Notes: a model not told the origin generated them from the sequence alone. A stretch of DNA of 36,106 nt from an uncultured Eubacteriales bacterium (GCA_934561055.1 CAKTFN010000016.1:1-36106); one strand, 5' to 3'; positions 1 to 8,085 are shown, counted from the first letter of the stretch. A program made the numbers and translations.

Positions 1-160
1 CACTCACATAAGTATCATTAACGCATTCCTCAGAATCTTCGTGATTATTTAGAATGTTATAGGCAATACTGTGGCAAAGTTTTCCGTACTTTGCATCCGT
101 CTCCTTGATCGCCTGTTCATCTCTATTAAAATAGAGTTCTATGATTCTCAGATCATCCAT
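1..160 (-). CDS. RNA polymerase sigma factor, ECF/sigma-70 family (N-terminal part, cut by window edge)
   Basis: The minus strand reads an open frame from an ATG at 158-160 to the left edge (53 codons) with a strong GGGAGGTGA ribosome binding site just upstream. The product starts MDDLRIIELYFNRDEQAI and continues through a segment with LCHSIAYNIL and EDSEECVNDTY. This is the sigma region 2 signature (helix 2.1 followed by the acidic 2.2 segment) common in clostridial ECF-like sigma factors. Such a protein would bind core RNA polymerase and redirect it to a small regulon. Region 4 and any anti-sigma partner lie outside the window. The gene is transcribed away from guaA and has its own promoter. 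Family assignment is from motif memory; the regulon cannot be inferred. Confidence 0.75.
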   Translation of the reverse strand, partial: MDDLRIIELYFNRDEQAIKETDAKYGKLCHSIAYNILNNHEDSEECVNDTYVS

Positions 161-254
161 GTTGTTCACCTCCCTCATTTGACCTAAAAGCGCTTTCACT
201 TATTAAGTACGTTTTTTTCAGCGTTGGTCTTAAAAAGTAGCAAATTTTTTTAGA

Positions 255-283
255 ATTATATCATAAAAAATAAAGTTTTTCCA
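255..283 (-). promoter_or_regulatory. Promoter of the sigma factor gene (extended -10)
   Basis: On the minus strand TATAAT (255-260) is preceded by TATGA, a TRTGn extended -10. A weak -35 (TGGAAA, 278-283) lies 17 bases upstream. The leader to the ATG is about 90 bases and includes the palindrome AAAGCGCTTT near 186-195. Confidence 0.5.
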
Positions 284-290
284 CTATACG

Positions 291-325
291 CAAAAATGGC
301 GGCAGAGATTTCTCCCTGCCGCCAT
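291..325 (-). terminator. Hairpin downstream of guaA
   Basis: A perfect 10-bp inverted repeat (ATGGCGGCAG at 296-305, CTGCCGCCAT at 316-325) with a 10-base loop sits about 35 bases past the guaA stop. On the minus strand it is followed by only a short TTTTTG run, so termination may be moderate. Confidence 0.7.
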
Positions 326-359
326 TTAACTGTTTTATTAACTTGAAAACCGCTTACAA

Positions 360-1895
360 TCATTCCCACTCCACAGTCGCAGGGGGTTTACTCGTGATAT
401 CGTAGGCAACACGGTTGATTCCCTTGACCTCGTTTGTGATGCGGTTTGACGCCTTCGCAAGAAGCTCATACGGAATGTGTGCCCAGTCGGCAGTCATGAA
501 GTTGTCCGTTGTTACGGCACGAAGCACGAGAAGTCTTTCGTAGGTTCTGTGGTCACCCATAACGCCGACGCTACGAACGTCTGTAATGACCGCAAAGTAC
601 TGCGAAAGTTTGTCCGAATAGGCGCCTTTTTCCATTTCTTCACGGAAAATTGCGTCTGCCTGCTGAAGAATTTCAATCTTCTCTTTGGTGATTGCCCCGA
701 TAATGCGGATTCCGAGACCGGGGCCGGGGAACGGCTGACGCCAAACGAGCTCCTTCGGAATGCCGAGTTTTTCTCCGACGCGGCGAACTTCGTCTTTGAA
801 AAGACTCTTGAGCGGTTCGATAATGCCTTCAAACTTGATGTCGTCCGGCATCTTAACCTTGTTGTGATGCGTTTTTATCGTGTCGGCATCGCCCTTTCCG
901 GACTCGATGCAGTCCGGATAAATCGTTCCCTGAGCAAAGAAGCCTTCATCGGCATTCTTCTTGATTTCGTCCCAGAATACTTTATAAAATTCCGTTCCGA
1001 TAATCTTTCTCTTTTCCTCGGGATCGGTCACGTCCTTGAGCTTTTCAAGGAACACGTCGCCGCAGTTGACACGAACAAAGTTCATGTCAAAAAGCTTTAC
1101 GAACGTGCTTTCAACTTCGTCGCCCTCGTTAAGTCTCATAAGACCGTGGTCAACGAATACGCAGGTTAACTGCTTTCCGACCGCCTTTGAAACGAGTGCG
1201 GCGGTAACTGCAGAGTCAACACCGCCGGAAAGTCCGAGAATGACCTTCTTGTTGCCGATCTGGCGGCGAAGTTCCTGAACCGTTGTGTCAATAAAGCTGT
1301 CCATTACCCAATCGCCGCTGCAGCCGCAAACCTCGTAAAGGAAGTTGTGAAGTATCCTTTGACCGAATTCGCAATGGGTAACCTCCGGGTGGAACTGAAC
1401 CGCATAAATCTTCTTTTCCGTGTTCTGCATTGCGGCGCAGGGGCAGTCGTCGGTTTTTCCGATGACCTCGTAGCACGCCGGAGCTTTTGAAATATAGTCG
1501 GTGTGGCTCATCCAAACGGTGCTCTTTTCGTTGATACCCTTGAAAAGTGCATTCTCCGTTTTTGCCGTAAGCTCGATTTTTCCATATTCGCTGACCGGTG
1601 CGGTTGCAACTTCGCCCTTTTCCATGAATGCGATAAGCTGACAGCCGTAGCATATTCCGAGAACCGGAACGCCGAGACTCAAAATTTCCTCTGTGTAATG
1701 CGGCGACTTCGGGTCGTAAACGCTGTTCGGCCCGCCGGTGAAGATTATTCCTTTGTAGCCGCCCTCCTTGATTTTTTCGAGCGGTGCGGTGTACGGAAGA
1801 ATTTCCGCATACACCTTTTCGTCTCTGACTCTTCGTGCGATGAGCTGATTGTACTGACCGCCGAAGTCAAGAACAAGAATTTTTTCGTTTGCCAT
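360..1895 (-). CDS. guaA: GMP synthase (glutamine-hydrolysing)
   Basis: Converts XMP, ATP and glutamine to GMP, the last step of guanine nucleotide synthesis. The 511-residue length is normal for the fused enzyme. The N-terminal class I glutamine amidotransferase carries the nucleophile Cys82 in GICYGCQ and the His169/Glu171 pair in VQFHPEVTH. The ATP-pyrophosphatase domain begins with the PP-loop SGGVDS at residues 223-228 and contains the WRQPFPGPGLGIR segment. The C-terminal GMPS dimerisation domain ends in KPPATVEWE. The ATG is preceded by ACGGAGGTCAG. The gene lies 18 bases downstream of purA on the same strand and probably shares its promoter. It is intact with no missing active-site residue. 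Confidence 0.97.
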   Translation of the reverse strand: MANEKILVLDFGGQYNQLIARRVRDEKVYAEILPYTAPLEKIKEGGYKGIIFTGGPNSVYDPKSPHYTEEILSLGVPVLGICYGCQLIAFMEKGEVATAPVSEYGKIELTAKTENALFKGINEKSTVWMSHTDYISKAPACYEVIGKTDDCPCAAMQNTEKKIYAVQFHPEVTHCEFGQRILHNFLYEVCGCSGDWVMDSFIDTTVQELRRQIGNKKVILGLSGGVDSAVTAALVSKAVGKQLTCVFVDHGLMRLNEGDEVESTFVKLFDMNFVRVNCGDVFLEKLKDVTDPEEKRKIIGTEFYKVFWDEIKKNADEGFFAQGTIYPDCIESGKGDADTIKTHHNKVKMPDDIKFEGIIEPLKSLFKDEVRRVGEKLGIPKELVWRQPFPGPGLGIRIIGAITKEKIEILQQADAIFREEMEKGAYSDKLSQYFAVITDVRSVGVMGDHRTYERLLVLRAVTTDNFMTADWAHIPYELLAKASNRITNEVKGINRVAYDITSKPPATVEWE

Positions 1896-1913
1896 TAAGC
1901 TGACCTCCGTAGG

Positions 1914-3188
1914 TTATCTTTTGATGATTTCTTCTCTCTTCGGACCGTTTGAAACGTATGAAATTTTTACACCGATTTCTTCTTCGATGAAGTTGACATA
2001 CTGTTGAGCTTCCTTCGGAAGCTTTGAAAATTCACGGATTCCTCTGATGTCGCATTTCCAACCGTCAAGAGTAACAAGGACGGGCTTTGCACGCTTGAGA
2101 AGGGGAGTGACGGGGAAGTCCTTTGTAACTTTTCCGTCGATTTCATAGCCTACGCAAAGACTGATTTTGTCAAGATACGAAAGGCAGTCGAGAGCGGTGA
2201 GAACAACCTCGGTTGCGCCCTGAACGGCACAGCCGTATCTCGTTGCAACGCAGTCAAACCAGCCCATTCTTCTCGGTCTTCCGGTGGTTGCGCCGAATTC
2301 GCCCGCATCGCCGCCGTGAAGACGCATCTCCTGAGCCTCGTCACCGAAAATTTCGCTGACAAATTCGCCTGCGCCGACTGCACTTGAGTATGCCTTTGTG
2401 ATTACGGTGATATCCTTGATTTCATACGGCGGAATACCTGCGCCGACTGCACCGTAGCCTGCAAGAGTGGAGGAGGAAGTAACCATCGGATAAATTCCGA
2501 AGTCGGGATCTTTGAGTGAACCGAGCTGACCTTCAAGAAGAATTTTCTTTCCGTTTTTAACGGCTTCTCTGATGAGCTTGCCCGTGTCGCAAACATAAGG
2601 AGCGATCATTTCACGGTATTCTTCAAGTTTTTTGAGAACTTCGTCAACGGAAAGCTCCGGCTTATGATAGATATTTTTGATAATGAGGTTTTTCACGGAA
2701 AGAATCTGAGTGAGCTTTTCTTTGAGATGCTCTTCGTCAAAAAGTTCGCAGATCTGGAAGCCGATTTTTGCATATTTGTCCGAGAAGAACGGGGCAATTC
2801 CGCTCTTTGTCGAACCGAATGCCTTTTCGGCAAGTCTTTCCTCTTCGTAGGTGTCAAGCAAAACGTGATACGGCATCATGATTTGGCATCTTTCGCTGAC
2901 TTTGAGGTTGATTTCCGGAACTCCGCCGTCAAGGACGTGGCGGATTTCATCCATAAGCCTCGGAATGTCAAGCGCAACTCCGTTTGCAATTACATTTGTG
3001 ATATGCGGAAAGCAAACTCCGCTCGGAAGCTGATGAAGCGCAAATTTTCCATAATCGTTGATGATCGTATGTCCGGCATTGGCTCCGCCCTGAAAACGAA
3101 TTACCATGTCCGACTTCGCCGCAAACATATCGGTAACCTTTCCTTTTCCTTCGTCGCCCCAGTTTGCACCGACAATTGCTCTAACCAT
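1914..3188 (-). CDS. purA: Adenylosuccinate synthase
   Basis: Catalyses the GTP-dependent joining of IMP and aspartate to adenylosuccinate, the first committed step from IMP to AMP. The 424-residue product has the family P-loop near the N-terminus (GANWGDEGKGK, with catalytic Asp12), then GGANAGHTI with catalytic His40, a TTGRPRRMGWFD segment and a C-terminal ISYVSNGPKREE tail. The family usually has GAQWGDEGKGK, so the Asn at the Gln position is a minor lineage variant. The ATG has a TACGGAGGTAA site. It is the first gene of a purA-guaA unit, placing the AMP and GMP arms of the IMP branch point under one promoter. Confidence 0.97.
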   Translation of the reverse strand: MVRAIVGANWGDEGKGKVTDMFAAKSDMVIRFQGGANAGHTIINDYGKFALHQLPSGVCFPHITNVIANGVALDIPRLMDEIRHVLDGGVPEINLKVSERCQIMMPYHVLLDTYEEERLAEKAFGSTKSGIAPFFSDKYAKIGFQICELFDEEHLKEKLTQILSVKNLIIKNIYHKPELSVDEVLKKLEEYREMIAPYVCDTGKLIREAVKNGKKILLEGQLGSLKDPDFGIYPMVTSSSTLAGYGAVGAGIPPYEIKDITVITKAYSSAVGAGEFVSEIFGDEAQEMRLHGGDAGEFGATTGRPRRMGWFDCVATRYGCAVQGATEVVLTALDCLSYLDKISLCVGYEIDGKVTKDFPVTPLLKRAKPVLVTLDGWKCDIRGIREFSKLPKEAQQYVNFIEEEIGVKISYVSNGPKREEIIKR

Positions 3189-3260
3189 AATTATTTACCT
3201 CCGTAAACATTCATATTTTGCCCTTTTCAGATTTTTCGTCCAAAAAGCTTTTTGCAATCT

Positions 3261-3289
3261 ATTATAATACAGCGGCAAAAAATAGTCAA
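3261..3289 (-). promoter_or_regulatory. purA-guaA promoter (sigma-A type)
   Basis: On the minus strand TTGACT (3284-3289) and a perfect TATAAT (3261-3266) are separated by exactly 17 bases. This gives a leader of about 65 bases before the purA ATG. Confidence 0.8.
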
Positions 3290-3501
3290 CTCTTAATACT
3301 GACGATTAAACCCTTTTAAGCGACGTGAAATATGGTTAATTTGTTCCATTTTTTGTTTTCTTTCTCGTCCTTTTTTCAATATGATTTCAAAAAGCGAATT
3401 TTGTCGGATATTTCCGATGCGTTTTATAACAATACTAAAGTCAAAAGATTTAAAATTGATTAAAAATAATCCATGTATATTGCAAAAATTTGGAAAACAT
3501 G

Positions 3502-3530
3502 ATTAAATATTAACATATTATTAACAAATG
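3502..3530 (+). promoter_or_regulatory. Shared upstream element, copy 1 (TTAACA direct repeat)
   Basis: Contains TTAACA at 3510-3515 and again at 3521-3526, an 11-base period. The 29-base element matches 25 of 29 bases of the copy at 4950-4978 upstream of the other secreted hydrolase. The pattern resembles Bacillus PhoP boxes. Here it lies only 23 bases from the start codon, so its relation to the promoter is unclear. Confidence 0.4.
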
Positions 3531-3553
3531 TCACTTTCAGGAGGAAAAAAACA

Positions 3554-4819
3554 GTGATCAAGAAAAAGTCTTTTAAATCTTTTATGAGCCTTCTCCTTTG
3601 CGCCGTTTTGCTTCTTATGAGCGCAATTCCCGCCTTTGCAAAAAGCGAAATAAAGTCTGATTATCCGTTCATTTATGTTCACGGAATGTGCGGCTGGGGC
3701 GAAGATTCGCCGCAGGAAAGCGCAAGACCTTATTGGGGCACTCAGCCCGAAAACAACGTTATCACCTTCCTTCGCTCTCAAGGATACACCGTTTATAATC
3801 CCGCAGTCGGCGGCTACAGCAGTGCCTGGGACAGAGCTTGCGAGCTGTATGCCCAGCTTGCCGGAACGGTTGTTGACTACGGCGAGGCACACTCGAAAGA
3901 GTTCGGCCATGCAAGATTCGGAAGAGATTACTCAAAAAATCCGACAATGGGTAAACCGTGGGATCTTGAAAGCCCGCTGAACTTTGTCGGCCACTCCTTT
4001 GGCGGAGAAACAATTCGACTTTTGGCGTCGCTTCTTGCGTACGGCGACGAAACCGAGATGAACGCCGCAAAGGACAATTGCTCCGAGCTTTTCAAGGGCG
4101 GCCACGAAAAGGGTATCCGCACCGTCGTAACCCTCTCTTCGCCGCACAACGGCTCAACGGTTTCAAATTATGTTTCGGATTTGAAGCTTCCGGCCTTCCT
4201 TATGATTGCCCTTCTCCACGCGCAATGCGTCACGGGTAAATCAAAGAACGACCTCATGCTTGACCAATGGGGAATCAGCAAAGACCCGGCAACGGGCGAA
4301 AAAGTAAAGTTCGATCCCGGCGCCTGCCTGAAGCTTGCTCTTTCAAACGACCACTGCGGCTATGACCTCACTGTTCAGGGTGCGGAAAAGCTCAACAAGA
4401 AAATTAAAACGGTCAAGTCGGCCTATTATTTCTCATACAGCGCCTGCATCACACAGGACGCAAAGTACGATTACACAAAGCTTAACCGTGATTACGACAT
4501 TTTTACGCCGTTTTACATCTCTTCTCCCATGATCTCCGCTTCGGTCAATATGTTCATCGGCGGAAAATTCATTGACAAATCGTGGGGCGCAAACGACGGA
4601 ATCGTTCCGCTCAAGAGCGCTCTTCATCCGGAAAACGAAGAGTTCGTTTATTATGACGAAACGAGGACGCTTATTCCCGGCGTTTGGAATGTTATGCCGA
4701 CTCTTTACGGCGTTGACCATTACGATTTTTGCAATGCGGCGGACGAAAAGGCCTTCGGCTCATATCAGGGCTTTTTCGACTTCTATTCCAGCCTTTCCGC
4801 TCTCATTTGCGAGATTTGA
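3554..4819 (+). CDS. Secreted lipase, bacterial family I.5-like (zinc-containing triacylglycerol lipase)
   Basis: Predicted extracellular ester hydrolase of 421 residues starting at GTG, with AGGAGG nine bases upstream. A Sec signal peptide (charged KKKSFK, hydrophobic core 11-24, likely cleavage after AFA at 29) precedes the fold. It tracks the Geobacillus/staphylococcal lipase family closely: HGMCGWGE oxyanion region, WDRACELYAQL, DYGEAHSKEFGHARFGR and VTLSSPHNGS. The triad is visible as Ser148 (GHSFGG), Asp348 (ANDGIV) and His389 (VDHYDF). Residues aligning with the family's zinc ligands are all present: Asp93, His113, His119 and Asp237 (LDQWGI). It is followed by a second secreted hydrolase on the same strand, with a hairpin between them. 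The lipid substrate is unknown. Confidence 0.88.
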   Translation: MIKKKSFKSFMSLLLCAVLLLMSAIPAFAKSEIKSDYPFIYVHGMCGWGEDSPQESARPYWGTQPENNVITFLRSQGYTVYNPAVGGYSSAWDRACELYAQLAGTVVDYGEAHSKEFGHARFGRDYSKNPTMGKPWDLESPLNFVGHSFGGETIRLLASLLAYGDETEMNAAKDNCSELFKGGHEKGIRTVVTLSSPHNGSTVSNYVSDLKLPAFLMIALLHAQCVTGKSKNDLMLDQWGISKDPATGEKVKFDPGACLKLALSNDHCGYDLTVQGAEKLNKKIKTVKSAYYFSYSACITQDAKYDYTKLNRDYDIFTPFYISSPMISASVNMFIGGKFIDKSWGANDGIVPLKSALHPENEEFVYYDETRTLIPGVWNVMPTLYGVDHYDFCNAADEKAFGSYQGFFDFYSSLSALICEI

Positions 4820-4867
4820 CAAACGTTTGAAGGCGAATAGAATTTTGACGGTTTTATAACGGTTTTT

Positions 4868-4899
4868 CCGCAGAAAAGGACAGTGTTCCTTTTCTGCGG
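4868..4899 (+). terminator. Hairpin after the lipase gene
   Basis: Perfect 13-bp inverted repeat CCGCAGAAAAGGA / TCCTTTTCTGCGG with a six-base loop, about 50 bases past the lipase stop. There is no U-tract on either strand, so it may be a weak terminator or a 3' end stabiliser. Confidence 0.5.
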
Positions 4900-4949
4900 A
4901 TTATTAATGCTTTCGGTTCGGCAACACATGACGTATATATTAGTAAATT

Positions 4950-4978
4950 ATTAAATGTTCACATTTTATTAACAAATT
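4950..4978 (+). promoter_or_regulatory. Shared upstream element, copy 2 (TTCACA/TTAACA direct repeat)
   Basis: Contains TTCACA at 4958-4963 and TTAACA at 4969-4974, again an 11-base period, and matches 25 of 29 bases of copy 1. A TATATT at 4995-5000 starts 20 bases after the last repeat and could serve as -10. This arrangement fits a PhoP-type activated promoter, but the regulator is an inference. Confidence 0.45.
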
Positions 4979-5064
4979 TAATTTTGTGCTATGCTATATT
5001 AATTTACAGAGTTTAACGATAAAAAATAAAAAAAGCAATCCTTAAAAGCAATGGAGGAACAGTC

Positions 5065-6747
5065 ATGAAAAAGTTTTTATCCCTTCTTCTTTCGCTCATT
5101 CTTCTTTTTTCAATGACTTTGCCCGTTTTCGGTGCAGTCAATATGTTTGAAACAAGAAGCCAAATTCCCGTTGTTTTCATCTCCGGCGACGGAAACACAA
5201 TCTACGACAAAAACGATCAGCCGCTTTCAAAGCTTTCAAAGCTTTTTAACAACAACGGCGGAAAGAGCGAAGACTCGGCCGTTGCGGAAATTGTCAAATC
5301 TGCCGGAGTCATGTATAAGGAATATCTTATGGAGGGCCTTTTGAAGGACAATTGGGATCCGTTTTACAGTGCGATTCGAACCGAAATTTCAAAGTATTTC
5401 GGTGATATTCTTCTTGATAACAACGGCGAAGCCACAAACGGAACCCACATCAGTCAGTGGCATCAGGATCAGGTTGAGTATTCAAAAACTCACGACCGCA
5501 AAGGTGACAAGGGCTTTTATGACAGAGGCGATTACTTCTTCTGGTACGATTGGCGGCTCGACCCGATGGAAATTGCGGATCAATTCAACGAGTTTATCAA
5601 AGCAATCAAAAAAACAACCGGCCACGAAAAGGTTTCAATAGTCTGCCGCTGTCTCGGAACAAACGTTGTTTGTGCCTATCTTACAAAATACGGAACGGAC
5701 GATGTTTACGGCGTCGGCTTTGACGGAGCGGTTTGCATGGGTGCGGAACCGCTTAGCGAATCGCTCAGCGGAAAGTTCAAGGTTGACATGAGCTCAATCA
5801 AGCGAGTCATCATCGACGGAAATTACTACGGAACTTTCAGCCTTGATCCGCTTATTCTTGCCTGCGTTGAGCTTGTTGACAGAAGCGGTCTCGTTGACGG
5901 CTACGTTGCGCTCAAAAAAGCAACGCTTTATGAAAAGCTCGTCAAAGGCGTCACCTCGGCTCTCACGCTTTCAAGCATCGTTTCATTCCCTTGCTACTGG
6001 GCAAGCGTTACCCCCGAGGACTTTGACACGGCAGTTGAATACGTTTTCGGTGAGGAAGGAAGCGAAAAGAGAACGCAGTATGCCGGCCTCATTGAAAAAA
6101 TCACGAATTACAACGAAAAAGTTAAAAAGAACATTCCGTCACTCCTTAAATCGCTCCCCGAAAAGGGCGTTAAAGTCGGCGTAATCGCAAAATACGGAAC
6201 TCAGATGATTCCGACCAGCGAATCGGCAACAGTCATTGCAGACTCCTTCGTTTCAACCCATAGCTCGTCATTCGGCGCAACAACGGGAACGATTTATGAG
6301 CCGCTTTCGGACGAATATATTGCCGCTCAAACCGCAAAGGGACTCGGAAAGTACATTTCACCCGACAAACAGGTTGACGCTTCAACCTGCATTCTTCCCG
6401 ATTATACATGGTTCGTCAAGGGTGTAAAGCACTCCGAATGGACATACGCCGAGGATATGCTTCTCATGACCGTTGTGACAAGTGAAAAACAGCTTTCAAT
6501 CAATGATTTTGACGAAAGCCAGTTCATGGTTAAACATCCGACCGATTGGTGGGCAATGACCGCAATGACGGAAGATAACTGCCACACCGAAGCGTGGGTT
6601 GCCGACAAGGAAACCGATCATCCTTCAACTTTCACCGCAAAACTCAAACTTCTCATGAAAGCACTTGTAAACTTCTTCAAGGAACTTGTGCGATTTGTTA
6701 AGGAAAAGGTTGACACAACGACCGTTCCTTCCGAACAGAACCGATAA
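5065..6747 (+). CDS. Secreted LCAT-like alpha/beta hydrolase with Cys at the nucleophile position
   Basis: A 560-residue exported protein: signal peptide MKKFLSLLLSLILLFSM... with likely cleavage near VFGA (residue 24). The N-terminal part shows a hydrolase strand (IPVVFISGDGN). WYDWRLDP at 160-167 resembles the YDWRL segment of lecithin:cholesterol acyltransferase and lysosomal phospholipase A2. The nucleophile elbow that should read GHSxG reads C194-R-C196-L-G198 (TGT at 5650-5652), so the Ser is replaced by Cys. Candidate acid and base residues are Asp438 and His456 (GVKHSEW). The C-terminus (about 525-550) is lysine-rich and amphipathic. It is not homologous along its length to the upstream lipase but carries the same upstream element. 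It could be a Cys-dependent hydrolase/acyltransferase or an inactive lipid-binding relative. Confidence 0.7.
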   Translation: MKKFLSLLLSLILLFSMTLPVFGAVNMFETRSQIPVVFISGDGNTIYDKNDQPLSKLSKLFNNNGGKSEDSAVAEIVKSAGVMYKEYLMEGLLKDNWDPFYSAIRTEISKYFGDILLDNNGEATNGTHISQWHQDQVEYSKTHDRKGDKGFYDRGDYFFWYDWRLDPMEIADQFNEFIKAIKKTTGHEKVSIVCRCLGTNVVCAYLTKYGTDDVYGVGFDGAVCMGAEPLSESLSGKFKVDMSSIKRVIIDGNYYGTFSLDPLILACVELVDRSGLVDGYVALKKATLYEKLVKGVTSALTLSSIVSFPCYWASVTPEDFDTAVEYVFGEEGSEKRTQYAGLIEKITNYNEKVKKNIPSLLKSLPEKGVKVGVIAKYGTQMIPTSESATVIADSFVSTHSSSFGATTGTIYEPLSDEYIAAQTAKGLGKYISPDKQVDASTCILPDYTWFVKGVKHSEWTYAEDMLLMTVVTSEKQLSINDFDESQFMVKHPTDWWAMTAMTEDNCHTEAWVADKETDHPSTFTAKLKLLMKALVNFFKELVRFVKEKVDTTTVPSEQNR

Positions 6748-6751
6748 CAAA

Positions 6752-6803
6752 AACAAGACCGAATTCGTGCTTCATCAAAACACGGATTCGGTCTTGTTTT
6801 TTT
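6752..6803 (+). terminator. Strong intrinsic terminator, probably bidirectional
   Basis: An 18-bp stem with one G-T wobble (6752-6769 with 6781-6798), an 11-base loop and a run of nine T. It lies between convergent genes, and the A-rich 5' flank gives a U-run on the minus strand too, so it can also serve the metal transporter gene. Confidence 0.92.
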
Positions 6804-6884
6804 GTGTTTTTGTACCGAGGCATATAAGCCGAAGATAGAATATCCTGCCTGCCTTTTGATAAGCTTTCCGTTCGTTTGAACTTT

Positions 6885-8051
6885 TTATATGTAGCTTGAT
6901 TCGGCAGTGATAACGGCGTAATAATTTTCGTTTTCACTTTGAATTTTTTCAATGAGCATCTCTTTGACTTGCTTTGCGGAGTATTTGAACCCAAAGGGAA
7001 CAACAAGGTCAAAAATGAGGTTTGTGTGCGTCGAACCGTCAACAACTCTGAAGTCGTGAATGCTCAGCGACGGATCAATCTCACGGCAGTATGCGGTTAC
7101 GAGAGATCTCAGTTCGTTAACTCTTTCGTCGTTGACAACGAGCGGATCAAGATGGACAACAAGTGCGATTCCGAACCTCTTTTGAACCTCGCGCTCAATG
7201 ATGTCGGTGGTGTCGTGTGCTTTAAGAATGTCAATTGTTGACGGAACTTCAACGTGGACGGATGCAAAAGTTCTTGTTGCGCCGTATGAGTGAATAACAA
7301 GGTCGTGCATTCCGATGATTCCGTCGTAGCTAAGGATGAACTTTTTAAGTTCGTCAACAAGTTCCTTTGACGGCGGAGTTCCGAGAATGATTCCGATTGA
7401 TTCTTTGAGAATTCCGTAACCCGAATACATGATGAACAATGCAACAACAATTCCGAAAATTCCGTCAACGGGGAGCGTTGTGAACTGAGAAAGAACCAAC
7501 GCAATAAGCGTTGAAGCGGTTGCGGCCGTGTCGCTGATGCTGTCTGCAACAACCGCCGTCATTGCGGGCGAGTCGATTCTTTTTCCGAGATATCGATTGA
7601 AAAGAGCGAGCCAGATTTTTCCGGCCATTGATAAAAGAAGAACAATCACCGCAGCGGCGGAAAGAACGGAAGGTTCCGGGTTCTTGATTTTTTCAACCGA
7701 GGTTTTGATGAGTTCAATGCCCATGAGTTCAACGATGAAACCGACAATGAGGGCTGCAACGTATTCAATTCTTCCGTGACCGAAGGGGTGTTCCTTGTCC
7801 GGTTTTGCACCGGCCATTTTGAAGCCGACGAGGGTAACGACGTTTGAACCTGCGTCGGAAAGGTTGTTGAGTGCGTCGCCGGTGATTGCAATGCTGTGGC
7901 TGAGTGTTCCGATGAAAAACTTCGCCGCGGCAAGGATAACGTTGACGATGATTCCCGTAATGCCGCTGAGAATTCCGTAACGCTCACGAACAACGGAGCT
8001 TTTTGTGTTTTCACTGTCTTTGACGAAAAGTTTTACAAGGCCTTTAAACAT
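6885..8051 (-). CDS. Cation diffusion facilitator family metal exporter (probably Mn2+ type)
   Basis: A 388-residue inner-membrane antiporter of the CDF family (COG0053-like), with about six hydrophobic helices in the first 220 residues and a cytoplasmic ferredoxin-like domain after. The family segment PFGHGRIEY follows helix 2. Aligned by eye with E. coli YiiP, the transport site has Asn62 and Asp66 in helix 2 (NNLSD) and Asp170 and Asp174 in helix 5 (DSISD). The YiiP zinc site is D-D-H-D; the N-D-D-D set resembles the manganese exporter MntE of Streptococcus, so Mn2+ efflux is the likeliest role (inference). The ATG has a GCGAGGTAA site. It lies downstream of mscS, with a large hairpin between. 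Confidence 0.88.
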   Translation of the reverse strand: MFKGLVKLFVKDSENTKSSVVRERYGILSGITGIIVNVILAAAKFFIGTLSHSIAITGDALNNLSDAGSNVVTLVGFKMAGAKPDKEHPFGHGRIEYVAALIVGFIVELMGIELIKTSVEKIKNPEPSVLSAAAVIVLLLSMAGKIWLALFNRYLGKRIDSPAMTAVVADSISDTAATASTLIALVLSQFTTLPVDGIFGIVVALFIMYSGYGILKESIGIILGTPPSKELVDELKKFILSYDGIIGMHDLVIHSYGATRTFASVHVEVPSTIDILKAHDTTDIIEREVQKRFGIALVVHLDPLVVNDERVNELRSLVTAYCREIDPSLSIHDFRVVDGSTHTNLIFDLVVPFGFKYSAKQVKEMLIEKIQSENENYYAVITAESSYI

Positions 8052-8085
8052 AAGTTTTACCTCGCTTTGATTGATTTTATAAAAG

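Larger units (their letters stand above)
3189..3553. other. 365-base intergenic region between divergent purA and lipase genes
   Basis: AT-rich and without a convincing reading frame. It holds the purA promoter (minus, 3261-3289) and the TTAACA direct-repeat element before the lipase gene (3502-3530). A weak plus-strand TATATT at 3476-3481 has TTGATT 14 bases upstream, too close for a normal promoter. No structured RNA or riboswitch was recognised. Confidence 0.6.

Noticed and set aside
477..1169. 230-codon plus-strand open frame
   Set aside because: Lies wholly antisense to guaA, with no ribosome binding site and no recognisable domain; guaA is certain on the other strand.
599..1900. Second Cys beside the guaA nucleophile (GICYGCQ) as an unusual active site
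   Set aside because: This variant of GICYGMQ is familiar in Firmicutes GMP synthases and does not affect the triad.
3456..3481. Lipase promoter TTGATT...TATATT
   Set aside because: The spacer is only 14 bases, outside the normal sigma-A range.
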